Under the pieces are notes generated by a model. That model did no database searches, had not been told where the DNA came from, and worked only from the letters and a program-made list of their open reading frames with translations. Made by a program: the position numbers and the translations under genes. Below are positions 40,601 to 54,000 of a DNA stretch of 64,000 bases, piece by piece. Origin of the DNA: Anadara kagoshimensis. Lineage: Eukaryota; Mollusca; Bivalvia; Arcoida; Arcidae. The stretch spans positions 20,057,424 through 20,121,423 of the forward strand of contig CM037870.1 in NCBI GenBank assembly GCA_021292105.1. The letters are read 5' to 3'. Each line of letters begins with the position of its first letter. The first letter of the stretch is position 1.

Positions 40601-43600
40601 GAATATTTGTGTAATGGCAAAATGGTCATTTTGAAATATCATTAAGGTCATGGATTAACTGTCAAGGTCACAAATGCAAACGGATACTGAAATGGTTAAT
40701 TATCTCGAAAACAATAAACTTTTAGCATGCATTTTAAAATATTGCAGGCATTGGCCTAACAATCATTTTGAGATACGACTGAAGGCCATGAGTTCAGAGG
40801 TAAAGGTCACAGATGCAAATAAATACTGAAATGATTAATTATTTCAAAAACTTTAAACTTTTTGTATCGGCATGTATATTAGAATATTGTAGTTAATTGC
40901 ATATAACAATCATTTTCATATGTGAATGAAGGTCATGAATTCAAAGGGCAATGTCACAGGTGCAAACAAATACTGAAATGGCCTAGTTTTTTATGTTTGT
41001 ACTTTGTTTTCACTATTCTAGCTGTTTATAAATAATATACTGCTGCTGGACTTAGATATTTTATATGTATCATTCTTAGGACAAGTTATAATTAATTTGC
41101 AAAAATCCTTGTATATATTTGGCCCTTACTGCTGAAAATTTGGACATTATCTTTAATTAATATCATTGACCATTGAACATCTGTATGAGATATGTACACT
41201 CATTCTCATTCTCACATTCTCAGGTGAGCGTTAAGGCCCATGTGCCTATTGTTTATATTTTTCTTTCCTTTATTCTTGCATCTTTGTGTGTTAGTTAGTG
41301 CAAATTTAACTAAAATCACATTGGATTTAAAGGTGTTGTGTTATGGACTTACAAGATCAAGAGTTATCTCTCTTTGTAAATTATGAATATGTATAATGTA
41401 AAGCTCCATGAATATTGTTATGTAAACTCCAATTACATCTATGAAGTATGCATTGTCATGTTGACATTGTTCAGTATTTAAATGTCTACCAACATGAATA
41501 GATGTGTTGTTGTCATGTAAAACACCCGGACCACATGGAAATATTACAAAAGGGTTGCCATTGCTTTATTTTTTAGTCTTAACCCTGCTAATCTTTTCAT
41601 CTCTCTATTTTCAGGTTACTTGCACCAGTGACAAACCAAAACCAGGTATGTTAACATGACATTGAATACAGAAAACGTCATTATAATGCCTCTCTGAACA
41701 GGCATTGGCGGTGGCCTAATGGATAAGACGTTGGTCTACAAATCCAGGGTCTCTCACCGCTGTGAGTTCGAGTCCCGCTTAGGCCACTTGTGGGAAAGTG
41801 AATTTTCCTTGCCGTTGACCTTTAATGATTCACCTGGTATCAGTATAATGGAGGGGGGTGGTACTCTTGTTTGTGGCGTACTGACTCTGTGAGCTAGCAC
41901 GGTAAAGTCGCCCTGAGTGTGCGCTAGTACAAGGCAGACCATACAACACACTCATACTTCACATGCATAAACAAAAAATGTTGATAGATTAATCCATAGT
42001 GATTAATAAAATAGTTCTTCATTGCAAGAAGCTGACAAATTGCTGATGTGACGTTAAGCAACATTTAACCAACCAACCATCATTATGATGCCTCTCAACA
42101 GTTTTACCAACTTGCTCATCATAGTTATTGATACCATAATATTTTGGTGTCTCAAATTCCCTTTCCTTGATATTTTTCTTGTTAAATTGACCTTGATTTA
42201 CCACCATATGCCTCTATTTTGCCAAAATGTGGCTGAACAATGGTGGTGATGAATCAGGGTTTTGTTGTACATAAAATACCAACAACCTATGAGTTTGAAT
42301 CAAAATTGGTGAAATATGAATTCAGGGCATCCAGACAAAAGAAGGAATACTATCAGTTCAGTTGGTCTACTTTCTAGGGGAATCAAGAACAGGCTTTCAG
42401 TAAGGCAACAGAACTCTATTTTCTTTCAGTTCTTTTAGCATTCAGAAATACTGATGAATACAATGCAATTATTTTTTCATCCATACTTATGAATAATTAT
42501 TGTTTTTGCTTCTTCTTTTAGATTTTGTGCATGGTTTTGTAAACAACCACAAGTTTGAAAATCCTCCAGGAGAAGATGAAAATGAGTCCAAACCAGATGT
42601 TTGTTCTCATTGTGGATTTGTTTTCAGTGCTTGTAGAGCTCTTTTGGTAAGTTTGAGCTTCAGAAATTGAGATTATAAAATCCATTATGAGTATCCATGT
42701 AGGATAGGGAAATCTCACCCAAGAGCTTAAAAATTTCAGTCAGAGACAAGGCTTACCGAGTCTCTGAACAGAAATGTTCATCACCTAGGGTGAAATTTCC
42801 CGATTAATTCATTGGATTATTTTTTTCCATTTTAATGTCAATTTTTGGATTCAAATGCGATTTGCATAGACACCGACACCATGTTTGTAAAATCTAACTT
42901 TGTTATTCAACCTTCCACATGACAATATTTTCCATTACTGTAAACGTATTTAATTTCATGTTTATTTATTTCCGAAATACATGAAATTTAGATATAGCTG
43001 CGCAGTTAAATTTGGCATTTTTTAAATATGCGCTATAACACAATAAGCATAATATGATTAATGCTCAGTATTAATTTTGCACAAAACGGATGACTGAGAA
43101 ATAAGTGAAAATTAGTACATCATGAAAATTAACTTTACATTATTTCTTTATTAACATTAAATGATATGTTTCACTACTTTTAGGAAATGTATGAGTATTT
43201 ATACCCTGCTCAGATCACAGAAGAATTGGTGCAAAATAAAGAAGGACTTTACAAGAAAAATGGCAATATTATTTCTCGCTCACTGCTGGACAAAAATACT
43301 CCAGCATCTAAAGAGAATGATGTTATTTTGTTTAAAACAAAATTGAACCCCTATGACTCCAGAAAATTCTGTTTTACTATTATTGAGGGAATGCCAAAGT
43401 TTGTTTCTGTCGGTATAAGGTAAGCTGTTTTATTTTGGTCATACAATCAAACCTGTCTATAAAGGCCACCCAATGGAACCAGTAAAAGTGGTCTTTACTG
43501 GCAGGTGGCCCTCATATACAGGTTCAAATAATATGAATAATGAGTAATTGGGATACAAGTATACTGGTCTTTATAAGCAGGTGGCCCTTATATAGAGGTG

Positions 43601-46600
43601 GCTTTTAAGGCAGGTTGGACTGTATAGACAATGAAATCTGTCTAAAACTGAATCCTGGATAAACTGAAAATGTGGTTATCTTTAGCCTTTATAGGACTGG
43701 TGGCAGAGTCATATTATACACCATATTACTTTATTTAAGAAATAAGGTAATTTTCCAATGTCTTTATGAACTTGCAACATGTGCAAAGTATAATGGTATG
43801 CTGTCTCACATTTTCCATGTTAATGTGAAAACAATTTTGAAATGCGTTGTTATGCACCTTCTCATTAAAAAATGGGTGGGCTCCAGCTGTCAGTCAACGA
43901 GAGCATTCAACATCTGATGTTATCACATCAGTGCATGGAGCAATGTCTCTTTAAAGTTGCAAAATATAGTCAATGTCAAATACTTTATTGAAGCAAAGAT
44001 ATTGCAATTATAAAATATTTTTGGAAAATTTTTTTCATTTATGATTAATTAAATAAATAAAGTATGGCTCTCAACACTTAGAATAACTGATGCTAATATG
44101 ATTTATTGTCGACATGTTTCGACAGCTAGGCTGCCGTCATCAGGACTGATATAATACAATTTCAATTTCCCTGAAGTACAAAAAATGGCTACATAAATGG
44201 CTCAAAATTGGCTAAGTATAATCACGTGATATTGATTGTTTCGATTGTGTTGTTAGTAACTGTACTGTTTGTTTACACTTGTAAGTATTATTGTAATTTA
44301 ACAGTTTGTAATATTGTTCACTTATTAAAATCATTAAAATTCAAAAGAAAATTAACCTGATTGTTTGTTGTTATTTATATTGTCCGCTGAATATTCCATA
44401 AACACTGTAAACATATACTTCCCTCGTTGTTAGCGAAGGAGGAAGTTCATCTAAGCATACTGTATTTTCTTCCGTTGATAGGAGCATCGTAGATTTAACT
44501 GTACTGTAGGATTCAATTTCTTGGTTGACATCTTTATAGTCTAAATTTAATTCCTTTATGATTTCATTAAATTTATTATTCAAGGATGTGTTAGAATTAG
44601 ATTGATATCCTAAGGTTTTGTAGTTTATAGACGTTGGATCATCGATTAAATGTGGAGGTATTTCAAATTCTTCTTGATTTTTTATTGGTATGGCTGTAGT
44701 TCCGTTCTTTCCTGGTGTAAGTTTCATGATTGGCGTGGCGGTGGTGATTTCCCTTTTTGCTGCTACTATCCGGAATTTTGGGTTGACTGGAATTTTTGGC
44801 GTAACTTTCTTGGTCTTTTTTTACTGTGCAGTCCAGAAAATGGATTTCTTGCTGACTAATTTCATGTGTGAATTTTATGGTGTGATGAAAGTTATTTAGA
44901 CCATTAATGAAGGAATTCAGATCCTTGCTGGAGTGTGGCCATATGAAGAATATATCATCGATATACCTCCACCATATTAGCGGTTTAAGTTTTTGTGTTT
45001 GTAGATATTTTCTCTCTAGTTCACCCATAAAAATGATCGCATAATTTGGTGCACATTTGGTTCCCATGCTTGTACCTTGTATTTGTAAGTAGAAATTTTC
45101 TCCAAATCTAAAGCAATTCTTTGTGTGTACAAAAAATGGCTGTTGTGGTATCTGTGTGTGGGTGTAACCTAAGGCTGTGGTAACACTTGAAACGGATAAT
45201 AAATTAAAAACAAAAATTCTAAATAAAAATAAAAATAAAATAAAATTCTAAGATAAAATAAAATGTTAATGCACCTTAAAAATTATTTTTTGGATGCGTT
45301 GGTGGCTTGTCTTTTTCCTACTTCCTTTTTCACTGAAATGGTAGTGGATTCCAAAAGGTTACAAATTATATCCATTTCTTCTCCTTCTGTTTGGGTCTTG
45401 AGATTTTCGGTGGCTTCTTCAATTTCTTTTTTGATGTTTCTGACTCTTTCACTCCAATAATCATGTAATAATCTAACTAATGTACGGCTAAAGTTGAGGT
45501 GTGCCTCTTCCCATTTTATCAAAAAATTGGAGTTTGTGTCAGGAATTTGTGGCTGAATTCTTAGACGGAGTGTTTTTGGAACCCTCAACACCTCAACTTT
45601 AGCCGTACATTAGTTAGATTATTACATGATTATTGGAGTGAAAGAGTCAGAAACATCAAAAAAGAAATTGAAGAAGCCACCGAAAATCTCAAGACCCAAA
45701 CAGAAGGAGAAGAAATGGATATAATTTGTAACCTTTTGGAATCCACTACCATTTCAGTGAAAAAGGAAGTAGGAAAAAGACAAGCCACCAACGCATCCAA
45801 AAAATAATTTTTAAGGTGCATTAACATTTTATTTTATCTTAGAATTTTATTTTATTTTTATTTTTATTTAGAATTTTTGTTTTTAATTTATTATCCGTTT
45901 CAAGTGTTACCACAGCCTTAGGTTACACCCACACACAGATACCACAACAGCCATTTTTTGTACACACAAAGAATTGCTTTAGATTTGGAGAAAATTTCTA
46001 CTTACAAATACAAGGTACAAGCATGGGAACCAAATGTGCACCAAATTATGCGATCATTTTTATGGGTGAACTAGAGAGAAAATATCTACAAACACAAAAA
46101 CTTAAACCGCTAATATGGTGGAGGTATATCGATGATATATTCTTCATATGGCCACACTCCAGCAAGGATCTGAATTCCTTCATTAATGGTCTAAATAACT
46201 TTCATCACACCATAAAATTCACACATGAAATTAGTCAGCAAGAAATCCATTTTCTGGACTGCACAGTAAAAAAAGACCAAGAAAGTTACGCCAAAAATTC
46301 CAGTCAACCCAAAATTCCGGATAGTAGCAGCAAAAAGGGAAATCACCACCGCCACGCCAATCATGAAACTTACACCAGGAAAGAACGGAACTACAGCCAT
46401 ACCAATAAAAAATCAAGAAGAATTTGAAATACCTCCACATTTAATCGATGATCCAACGTCTATAAACTACAAAACCTTAGGATATCAATCTAATTCTAAC
46501 ACATCCTTGAATAATAAATTTAATGAAATCATAAAGGAATTAAATTTAGACTATAAAGATGTCAACCAAGAAATTGAATCCTACAGTACAGTTAAATCTA

Positions 46601-47987
46601 CGATGCTCCTATCAACGGAAGAAAATACAGTATGCTTAGATGAACTTCCTCCTTCGCTAACAACGAGGGAAGTATATGTTTACAGTGTTTATGGAATATT
46701 CAGCGGACAATATAAATAACAACAAACAATCAGGTTAATTTTCTTTTGAATTTTAATGATTTTAATAAGTGAACAATATTACAAACTGTTAAATTACAAT
46801 AATACTTACAAGTGTAAACAAACAGTACAGTTACTAACAACACAATCGAAACAATCAATATCACGTGATTATACTTAGCCAATTTTGAGCCATTTATGTA
46901 GCCATTTTTTGTACTTCAGGGAAATTGAAATTGTATTATATCAGTCCTGATGACGGCAGCCTAGCTGTCGAAACATGTCGACAATAAATCATATTAGCAT
47001 CAGTTATTCTAAGTGTTGAGAGCCATACTTTATTTATTTAATTAATTACACTGACTTATGGAACTCTACTGAATACCATAGGTATCCACTAAGAATAATA
47101 ATAGCCATAATTAGTACCTTAGGGGTGTTGGTTTCCTTTCCATATTACTATTCATTTATGATTAATATAAAGAATTCAATAAATCAAGTTATCAGTTATA
47201 CTAAAATCAAAATCAAAATTCATTTATCGGAATAGTAACTATATACATTTACTTTCTCTTCAGGTCAAAGTTGTACAAATTTGAATTTTTAATTTTTTTT
47301 TAAGTGTATAGGCTTAGAATTTTTGACACTGGGATTTTCCCTGTGTGGGATTTGAGCCAAGATGGTAAGAGGCCCCCCTAGTGGTGCTTTAGTTTATTAC
47401 TATGATTTGTGTTGTCACTGTTTCAGTTCTCTTGATGGTTCAGCGAAAATTACTATATCATTAGAAAAACAAGGACTGATTATGAGTGGTCCGAAGAATC
47501 CAAGTGGAGGTTTGTACACTTTGTGATTACATTTTATTTGTAGGAAATTTTCAAGTTCTTGATCTAACCAAGATCAGTTTACTTACATCAAACCATTACC
47601 AGCTATATATGAAATTGCAAAAATTTATACCTACAACATAATGCACTTATTGCAATAAAAATAGTATAAATATTCATATGATAATTTTAGACATGTACAA
47701 ATTTTATAAACTAAGCTTATTATGGTTTTAGTATTGATATCTTTATGATCATTTTCTGTAATTAGTATTGGCAAACAACACTGACCTGTCCGTTTAACCT
47801 TTAATTTAAATATTCATCATGGACAGGTTAATTTCTTCAATAGGAATCAAGCCTGTATATTCCCCTTTAGGATGTGAACACTAATCATGGGCAATGTGTC
47901 TATTATGTATTAACTGCGAATCCTAACGCTACCCATGTATTGGGTGGACCCTAATGGAAGGTCAAACAGACAGGTCAATATTGTTTG

Positions 47988-48039
<52 letters not shown>

Positions 48040-51000
48040 GTGTTTTTTTTTTTTTTTTGTTTACTTTAAGGGCATATTTTTACATTTGCGCTGTTTTATG
48101 ATATGAAACTCAGTGAGACCAAATGTATTTATAGGACTATAAAAACATTTGCTTAAGTGATGTCACTCCTTTCTTGGTTGTACCTATATGCATGATGACA
48201 TGATAGATTGGCTGTTCCAACAATTGGAAATGGGTGTTGTAAACGACAGTGCTTAAAATTTATTTCCGGATTTAAAAACCAAAATAAGATTTTCAAAAAA
48301 AAATGAGAAATTTAAAAATAGCCATTGAACTATCTAGAAATGGCATTTATAGTGCTATAACTTTCATTGTCTTGCAAAGCAAACTAATCATAATGTGTTA
48401 AGACATGTTATTAAGTTTGCTTTGCATGACAATGGAAGTTTATAGCACTGTAAATGCCACCATTTCTAGACAGTTCAGTGGTTTAATATACTATTAATTA
48501 TTAGAAACTTTGTTTCAAAATTCTACATTACTGTTGTGTTGTAGCCGAGAATATAGGGTTATTGAACTGATATTGTGAAATATTGTCCCGAGTTAACTGG
48601 ACATTTGCACGAGCTTGTGATTGCAAAGTTTGAGTCAACAAGAAACAGTATTTCACAATATCAATTCAATAACCCAAAATAAATTTTGTTTACTTACATC
48701 AAGTATTTCATCTAAAATACCATTTTGTTATACAATACATAAATATTACATTAAGTCTAGTTCTTGTAAATGGATATAAGAACTAGTGCAATATGACAAC
48801 AACACAGCGATGACGTTGACAATAATCGTATAGCGTCATGTGACAAAGCGCGCAGTATGAAAATATTGATCTAGGAAACCTCAGACTGGAACAATGTTAG
48901 CGTGCTAATATCAGTATTTATTGCACCCTAACATCTCGGGATTTCGGGGTTTAATTTCTATGAGAACCATATTTTGCTATATAATAAAACACTTAATAGA
49001 TACAAAACAATTGATGTTAGTCAAATTATACAATTAACAAAATTTTATATTAACATGTATGTTTATATTATATTGAATTTGATGTTTTGTAAGCAAAAAG
49101 GCCCCTTAGAACAATCCAAACTTCATGCAGATAAACAGAATAAATATAGTCTTTAAAAGTCTTTAAAACGTAGCTTTGTATTTTTTACTTTTTCTCGCGT
49201 GTTATCCAAATTAAAAAATATAACAAAAAGTGAAATTTTCATTTTTTTCCCCCCCTAGGGGCCCTTTTTGCATATGGTTGGTCAATTATTAAACTTACTG
49301 AATAATACAATTTTCTACATGCTCAAGGCTCATTGCATATAAGATCTTAATAAACTCATTTAATAAATCTAATATTAAATAATCACTTATATAAGATCCC
49401 CCTTTAATTTATTTTCAGACAAAATAATGCCACTTCCAGCTGACATAGAAAGCACGGCCATCGGGTCAAGCTTTGAATTTCATATGGAATCATTGTTAGA
49501 ATCGGAAAATAAAAACCTTTGGGAGCTACAGGTTTTTAGAGGTGTAGAGTTAATGGGAAAGTTTTCAATTCCACGGGGATCTTACCATCCAATGTTGAGA
49601 ATTGAGCAAGGCTCCGACATAGAATCGGTGGCTTCAGTCATAGTACATGGGTCCTTTATAACGGTATGTTAATATTTATTTTGGTATCAACTGTATCATG
49701 GGTCTTAAGACTCACCGCTGTGGGTTTGACCCTGGATCTTAAATAACAGTATGTAAATATTTATTTTGATGTCATGGGTCTTAAGACTCACCGCTGTGGG
49801 TTTGATCCTGGATCTTAAATAACAGTACGTAAATATTCATTTTGGTGTCATGGGTATAGAGAATCACTGTTGTGGGTTTGACCCTGGATCTTAAATAACA
49901 GTATGTAAATATTTGTTTTGGTGTCATGGGTCTTAAGACTCACCGCTATGGATTGACCCTGGATCTTAAATAACAGTATGTAAATATTTGTTTTGGTGTC
50001 ATGGGTCTTAAGACTCACCGCTGTGAGTTTAAACCAGATCTTAAATAACAGTATGTAAATATTCATTTTGGTGTCATGGGTATTAAGACTCACTGCTGTG
50101 GATTGACCCTGGATCTTAAAGATAACAGTATGTAAATATTTGTTTTGGTGTCATGGGTCTTAAGACCCACTGCTGTGTATTGACCCTTGATCTTAAATAA
50201 CAGTATGTAAATATTTATTTTGGTGTCATGGGTATAGAGAATCACTGTTGTGGGTTTGACCCTGGATCTTAAATAACAGTATGTAAATATTTATTTTGAT
50301 GTCATGGGTATTAAGACTCACCGCTGTGGGTTTGACCCTGGATCTTAAATAACAGTATGTAAATATTTATTTTGATGTCATGGGTATTAAGACTCACCGC
50401 TGTGGGTTTGACCCTGGATCTTAAATAACAGTATGTAAATGTCAATTTTGGAAACCATGGATATTAAATCTCACTGCTGTGGGTTTGACCCTGGTGAGCC
50501 TTCAAGTAAGAAAAGGGTTCTGCTTGTTGTAGGCCTTTACTGGTTGTTTTAGTTCTGATAGGGTAGCCTGTGATGTTTACCTGCAACATTGTGGGCAACT
50601 GTACCTAGCATTTAAAGGGCACTATAGGTGCACACTAGGACAGTTAAGATCAGAAACACATGCATAAACTCACTTCCCACATGTGTGGTAGCTTATATTT
50701 TGAGATCTAGAAAAAATGTCTCATTGCAGTTTAAAAATTGCTAATTTTACAACATTTAACTAACCATTCACAGTCTACAGAATTATTACCTTGACTTATT
50801 CCTCTTGATTCTCTGGGGAACAAAGGGCCGCAACAGCACCTCTCCATCTGACACGATTTTGGGCTATCTTCTTCAGTTCAGCCAAGGTCTTTCCAGCTGT
50901 TTGTGTCTCTGTGTCGATACTCCTACGCCAGGTCTGTTTAGGCCGGTCTCTCTTCCTTTTCCCTTATGGGTTCCAGTCAAGAGCCTGTCTGTTGGCATTT

Positions 51001-54000
51001 CATGCAGGCTTGCGTAGTGTGTGGCCAATCCATCCCCATTTTCGTTTCCTGATCTCAGACGATTGGAACTTGTCTGGTTCTGTCCAATAGTTGTTTGTTT
51101 TAGACAACTTCAGGCCATCTGATGTTAAGGATGTTCCTGATGCATCTAATAATAAATGTCTGAGTTTGTGGATGTTGGTCTTGGCTACCCTCCAGGTTTC
51201 TGAGCCGTATAGTAGGATGGACTTGACGTTGGTGTTGAAGATCCGGATCTTGTTTTTTATTGAGAAGGCAGTTGATCTCCAGATTGGTCTAAGGGAGTTG
51301 AAAGTTAATCTGTCTTTGTGGATGTGGCACTTGATGTCTTCATCTGTACCCCCATCTTTACTGATGACAATGCCCAGGTAAACAAACACGTCAGCTTTCT
51401 TGATGTTCTCTTGTTGTAGCTGCACTGGGTCTTCTGTTTTGTTGTTTACCCTCATGACTTCAGTCTTTCTGATGTTGGTTTGGAGGCCAGTCTTCTTTGC
51501 TTCTTCTGCAAGACGGCTTAACTTTTCTTGGGCATCTTGGTGTCTGTAGGAGATAAGACTTATGTCATCTGCGAAGTCAAGGTCCTCCAGCTGCTTGGTA
51601 AAGGTCCACTGTATTCCAGTTTTCCTACCTGTTGCGATCTGGCATTATAATGCGCCAGAATTATTACCAGAGCTCACTTTTTCTCCTTTATTTGCCAAGT
51701 TCAATTTTCTCATTTTATTCATTCGTTGTTTTGCTGGTGTTAATTTTTTTAATTTTTTTATTTTATTTATTTATTTTATTTTATTTTATTTTATTTTATT
51801 TTATTTTATTTTATTTTATTTTATTTTATGTTATTTTATTTTATTTTATTTTATTTTATTTTATTTATTATCCCCCTGAGCTGAAACTTTGTCAGTTGAT
51901 TTGCTATGGCAGTGATTGGTGTAGGATTGGTTGACATCATGATTGTGCATCCAAGATGGCTGCTGTTACTAAAAATAGACTTTTTCACCTGATTCATGGT
52001 TTCAGTGCATTTAAAAGAAAACCTTACATCCGATTTAGCTGAAACTTGGGTCAGTTCAGTTATTTTGGTGATGATTGGTTTGGGATTGCTTGACAGCATA
52101 ATCATGCATTCAAGATGGCCATTGTTACTAAAAATAGACTTTCACCAGACTCATGGTTTCCGAGCATTTAAAAGAAAACTGTACATTCAAAAAAGCTGAA
52201 ACTCGGTCAGTTGATTTATTGTGGTGGTAAATGGTGTGGGGTTGCTTGACAGCCTTATAGCATATCTAAGATGACCACTGTTACTATAAATAGCAAAAAC
52301 CTATAAATGCACATATGCAACAGGTTTTTCTGGAAATTTTTTTGGTTTTACTTTGTATAGAATTCACATGATTCACTGATGTTCATCACTGCGGGGGGAT
52401 AGTGTTCTTTGAACACCTTGTCACCTTGTTCATTCATTCATTCATTCATTCATTCATCCATCCATCCATCCATCCATCCATCCATCCATCCTTCCATCCA
52501 TCCATCCATCCATCCATCCATCCATCCATCCATGTTTTTGTTTAGGAAATTCAGCTGAGAGTATTTGGCTTAGTTTTTTATTTTATCCTTGTTCATTTTT
52601 TCAGATGAGTAAAATCACAGATGTAGTCCCTGGAATGAGATGTGAGGCTCTGGATAGGTTAAATCCATCTCTGATCTGTGTAGCAACAGTCCGTAAGTAT
52701 AAGATACTGTAAATCAGTAAATTTTTGTGTACATTTGGATTTCATGTAAATTTGCACACAAGTCACAATTCAGGGAAAAAACTTTTCAAAAAATCTTAAT
52801 TTCATGTAACTTTTTGAGTTTCACAATGTTCACAAATTTTAATTTCATGTACACTGTATATTTGTGAAAGTATGAGCAAGACGGTAAAATAAACTTTTCA
52901 CAAATGTCAATTTCATGTAAATTTACAAGAGTCACAAGTTGTTAATGAAAATAAACTTTTTACACATGTTAATTTCATATTAATTTGTGAGAGTCACAGG
53001 TTGGAAATAAACTTTTCACAAATGTTAATTTCATGTAAATTTACAAGAGTCACAAGTTGTTAATGAAAATAAACTTTTCACAAATGTTAATTTTATATTA
53101 ATTTGTGAGAGTCACAGGTTGGAAAATGATCTTTTCACAAAAATGTTAATTTCATGTAAATTTACAAGAGACACAAGTTGTTAATTAAAATGAACTTTTC
53201 ACAAATGTTAATTTCATGTTAATTTATGAGAGTCACAGGTCGAAAATAAACTTTTCACAAATGTTAATTTCATGTAAATTTACAAGAGTCACAAGTTGGT
53301 AATGAAAATGAACTTTTCACCAAAATGTTAATTTCATGTCAATTTACAAGAGTCACAAGTTAGTAAAGAAAATGAACTTTTCACAAATGTATATTTCATG
53401 TAAATTTGTGAGAGTCACAGTTTGAAAATAAACTTTTCACAAATGTTAATTTCATGTAACATTGTAAATTTACAAGAGTCACAAGATGGTAAAGAAAATG
53501 AACTTTTCACAAATGTTAATTTCATGTAAATTTAGGAGAGTCACAGGTCGAAAATAAACTTTTCACAAATGTTTATTTCATGTAAATTTGTTGGAGTCAT
53601 CAAGTTGGGAAAATAAACTTTTCACGAATGTATATTTCATGTAAAATTTGTTGGAGTCATCAAGTTGGGAAAATAAACTTTTCACGAATGTATATTTCAT
53701 GTAAATTTGTTGGAGTCATCAAGTTGGGAAAATAAACTTTTCACGAATGTATATTTCATGTAAATTTGTGAGAGTAACAAGTCAAGACGATAAACTTTTC
53801 ACGAATGTCTTAATTTTTATGTACATAAATGTAATTGTCTTACATTTAAAATGAAAATAAATGTATTGCCATCCCTTGAGTAAGATTGGTTATGTTTTAT
53901 TTTTATACCCCCCGCTTAAAAAGTGGGGGGTATATAGTGAAGGGGTGTCCGTCCGTGTGTCCGTCCTTCCGTAACACCTTAGGGTACCTATCTCTTATTT

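Larger units (their letters stand above)
44034..47166. mobile_element. Palindromic pair of Penelope-like elements with 16-bp target duplication (intron 16)
   Basis: The left arm 44043-45502 is the reverse complement of the right arm 45590-47047, about 1.46 kb each. All reading frames longer than 60 codons within the arms translate identically, so the arms are nearly identical. An 87-bp spacer (45503-45589) keeps the left copy's extra 5' sequence. The insertion is flanked by TTCATTTATGATTAAT at 44034-44049 and 47151-47166. About 100 bp of extra sequence (47048-47150) lie between the right arm and its duplication. Each arm encodes a Penelope-type RT piece and has a hammerhead-like motif near its outer end. 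No GIY-YIG endonuclease is visible. Confidence 0.85.

Noticed and set aside
44034-47166. Palindrome as a pure assembly artefact
   Set aside because: The 87-bp asymmetric spacer, about 100 bp of extra sequence at one end and a matching 16-bp target duplication are hard to explain by a fold-back read, although long-read confirmation is still the deciding test.
51562-51934. Phe/Leu/Ile-rich frames resembling membrane protein
   Set aside because: They are the (TTTTA)n microsatellite read in two frames.
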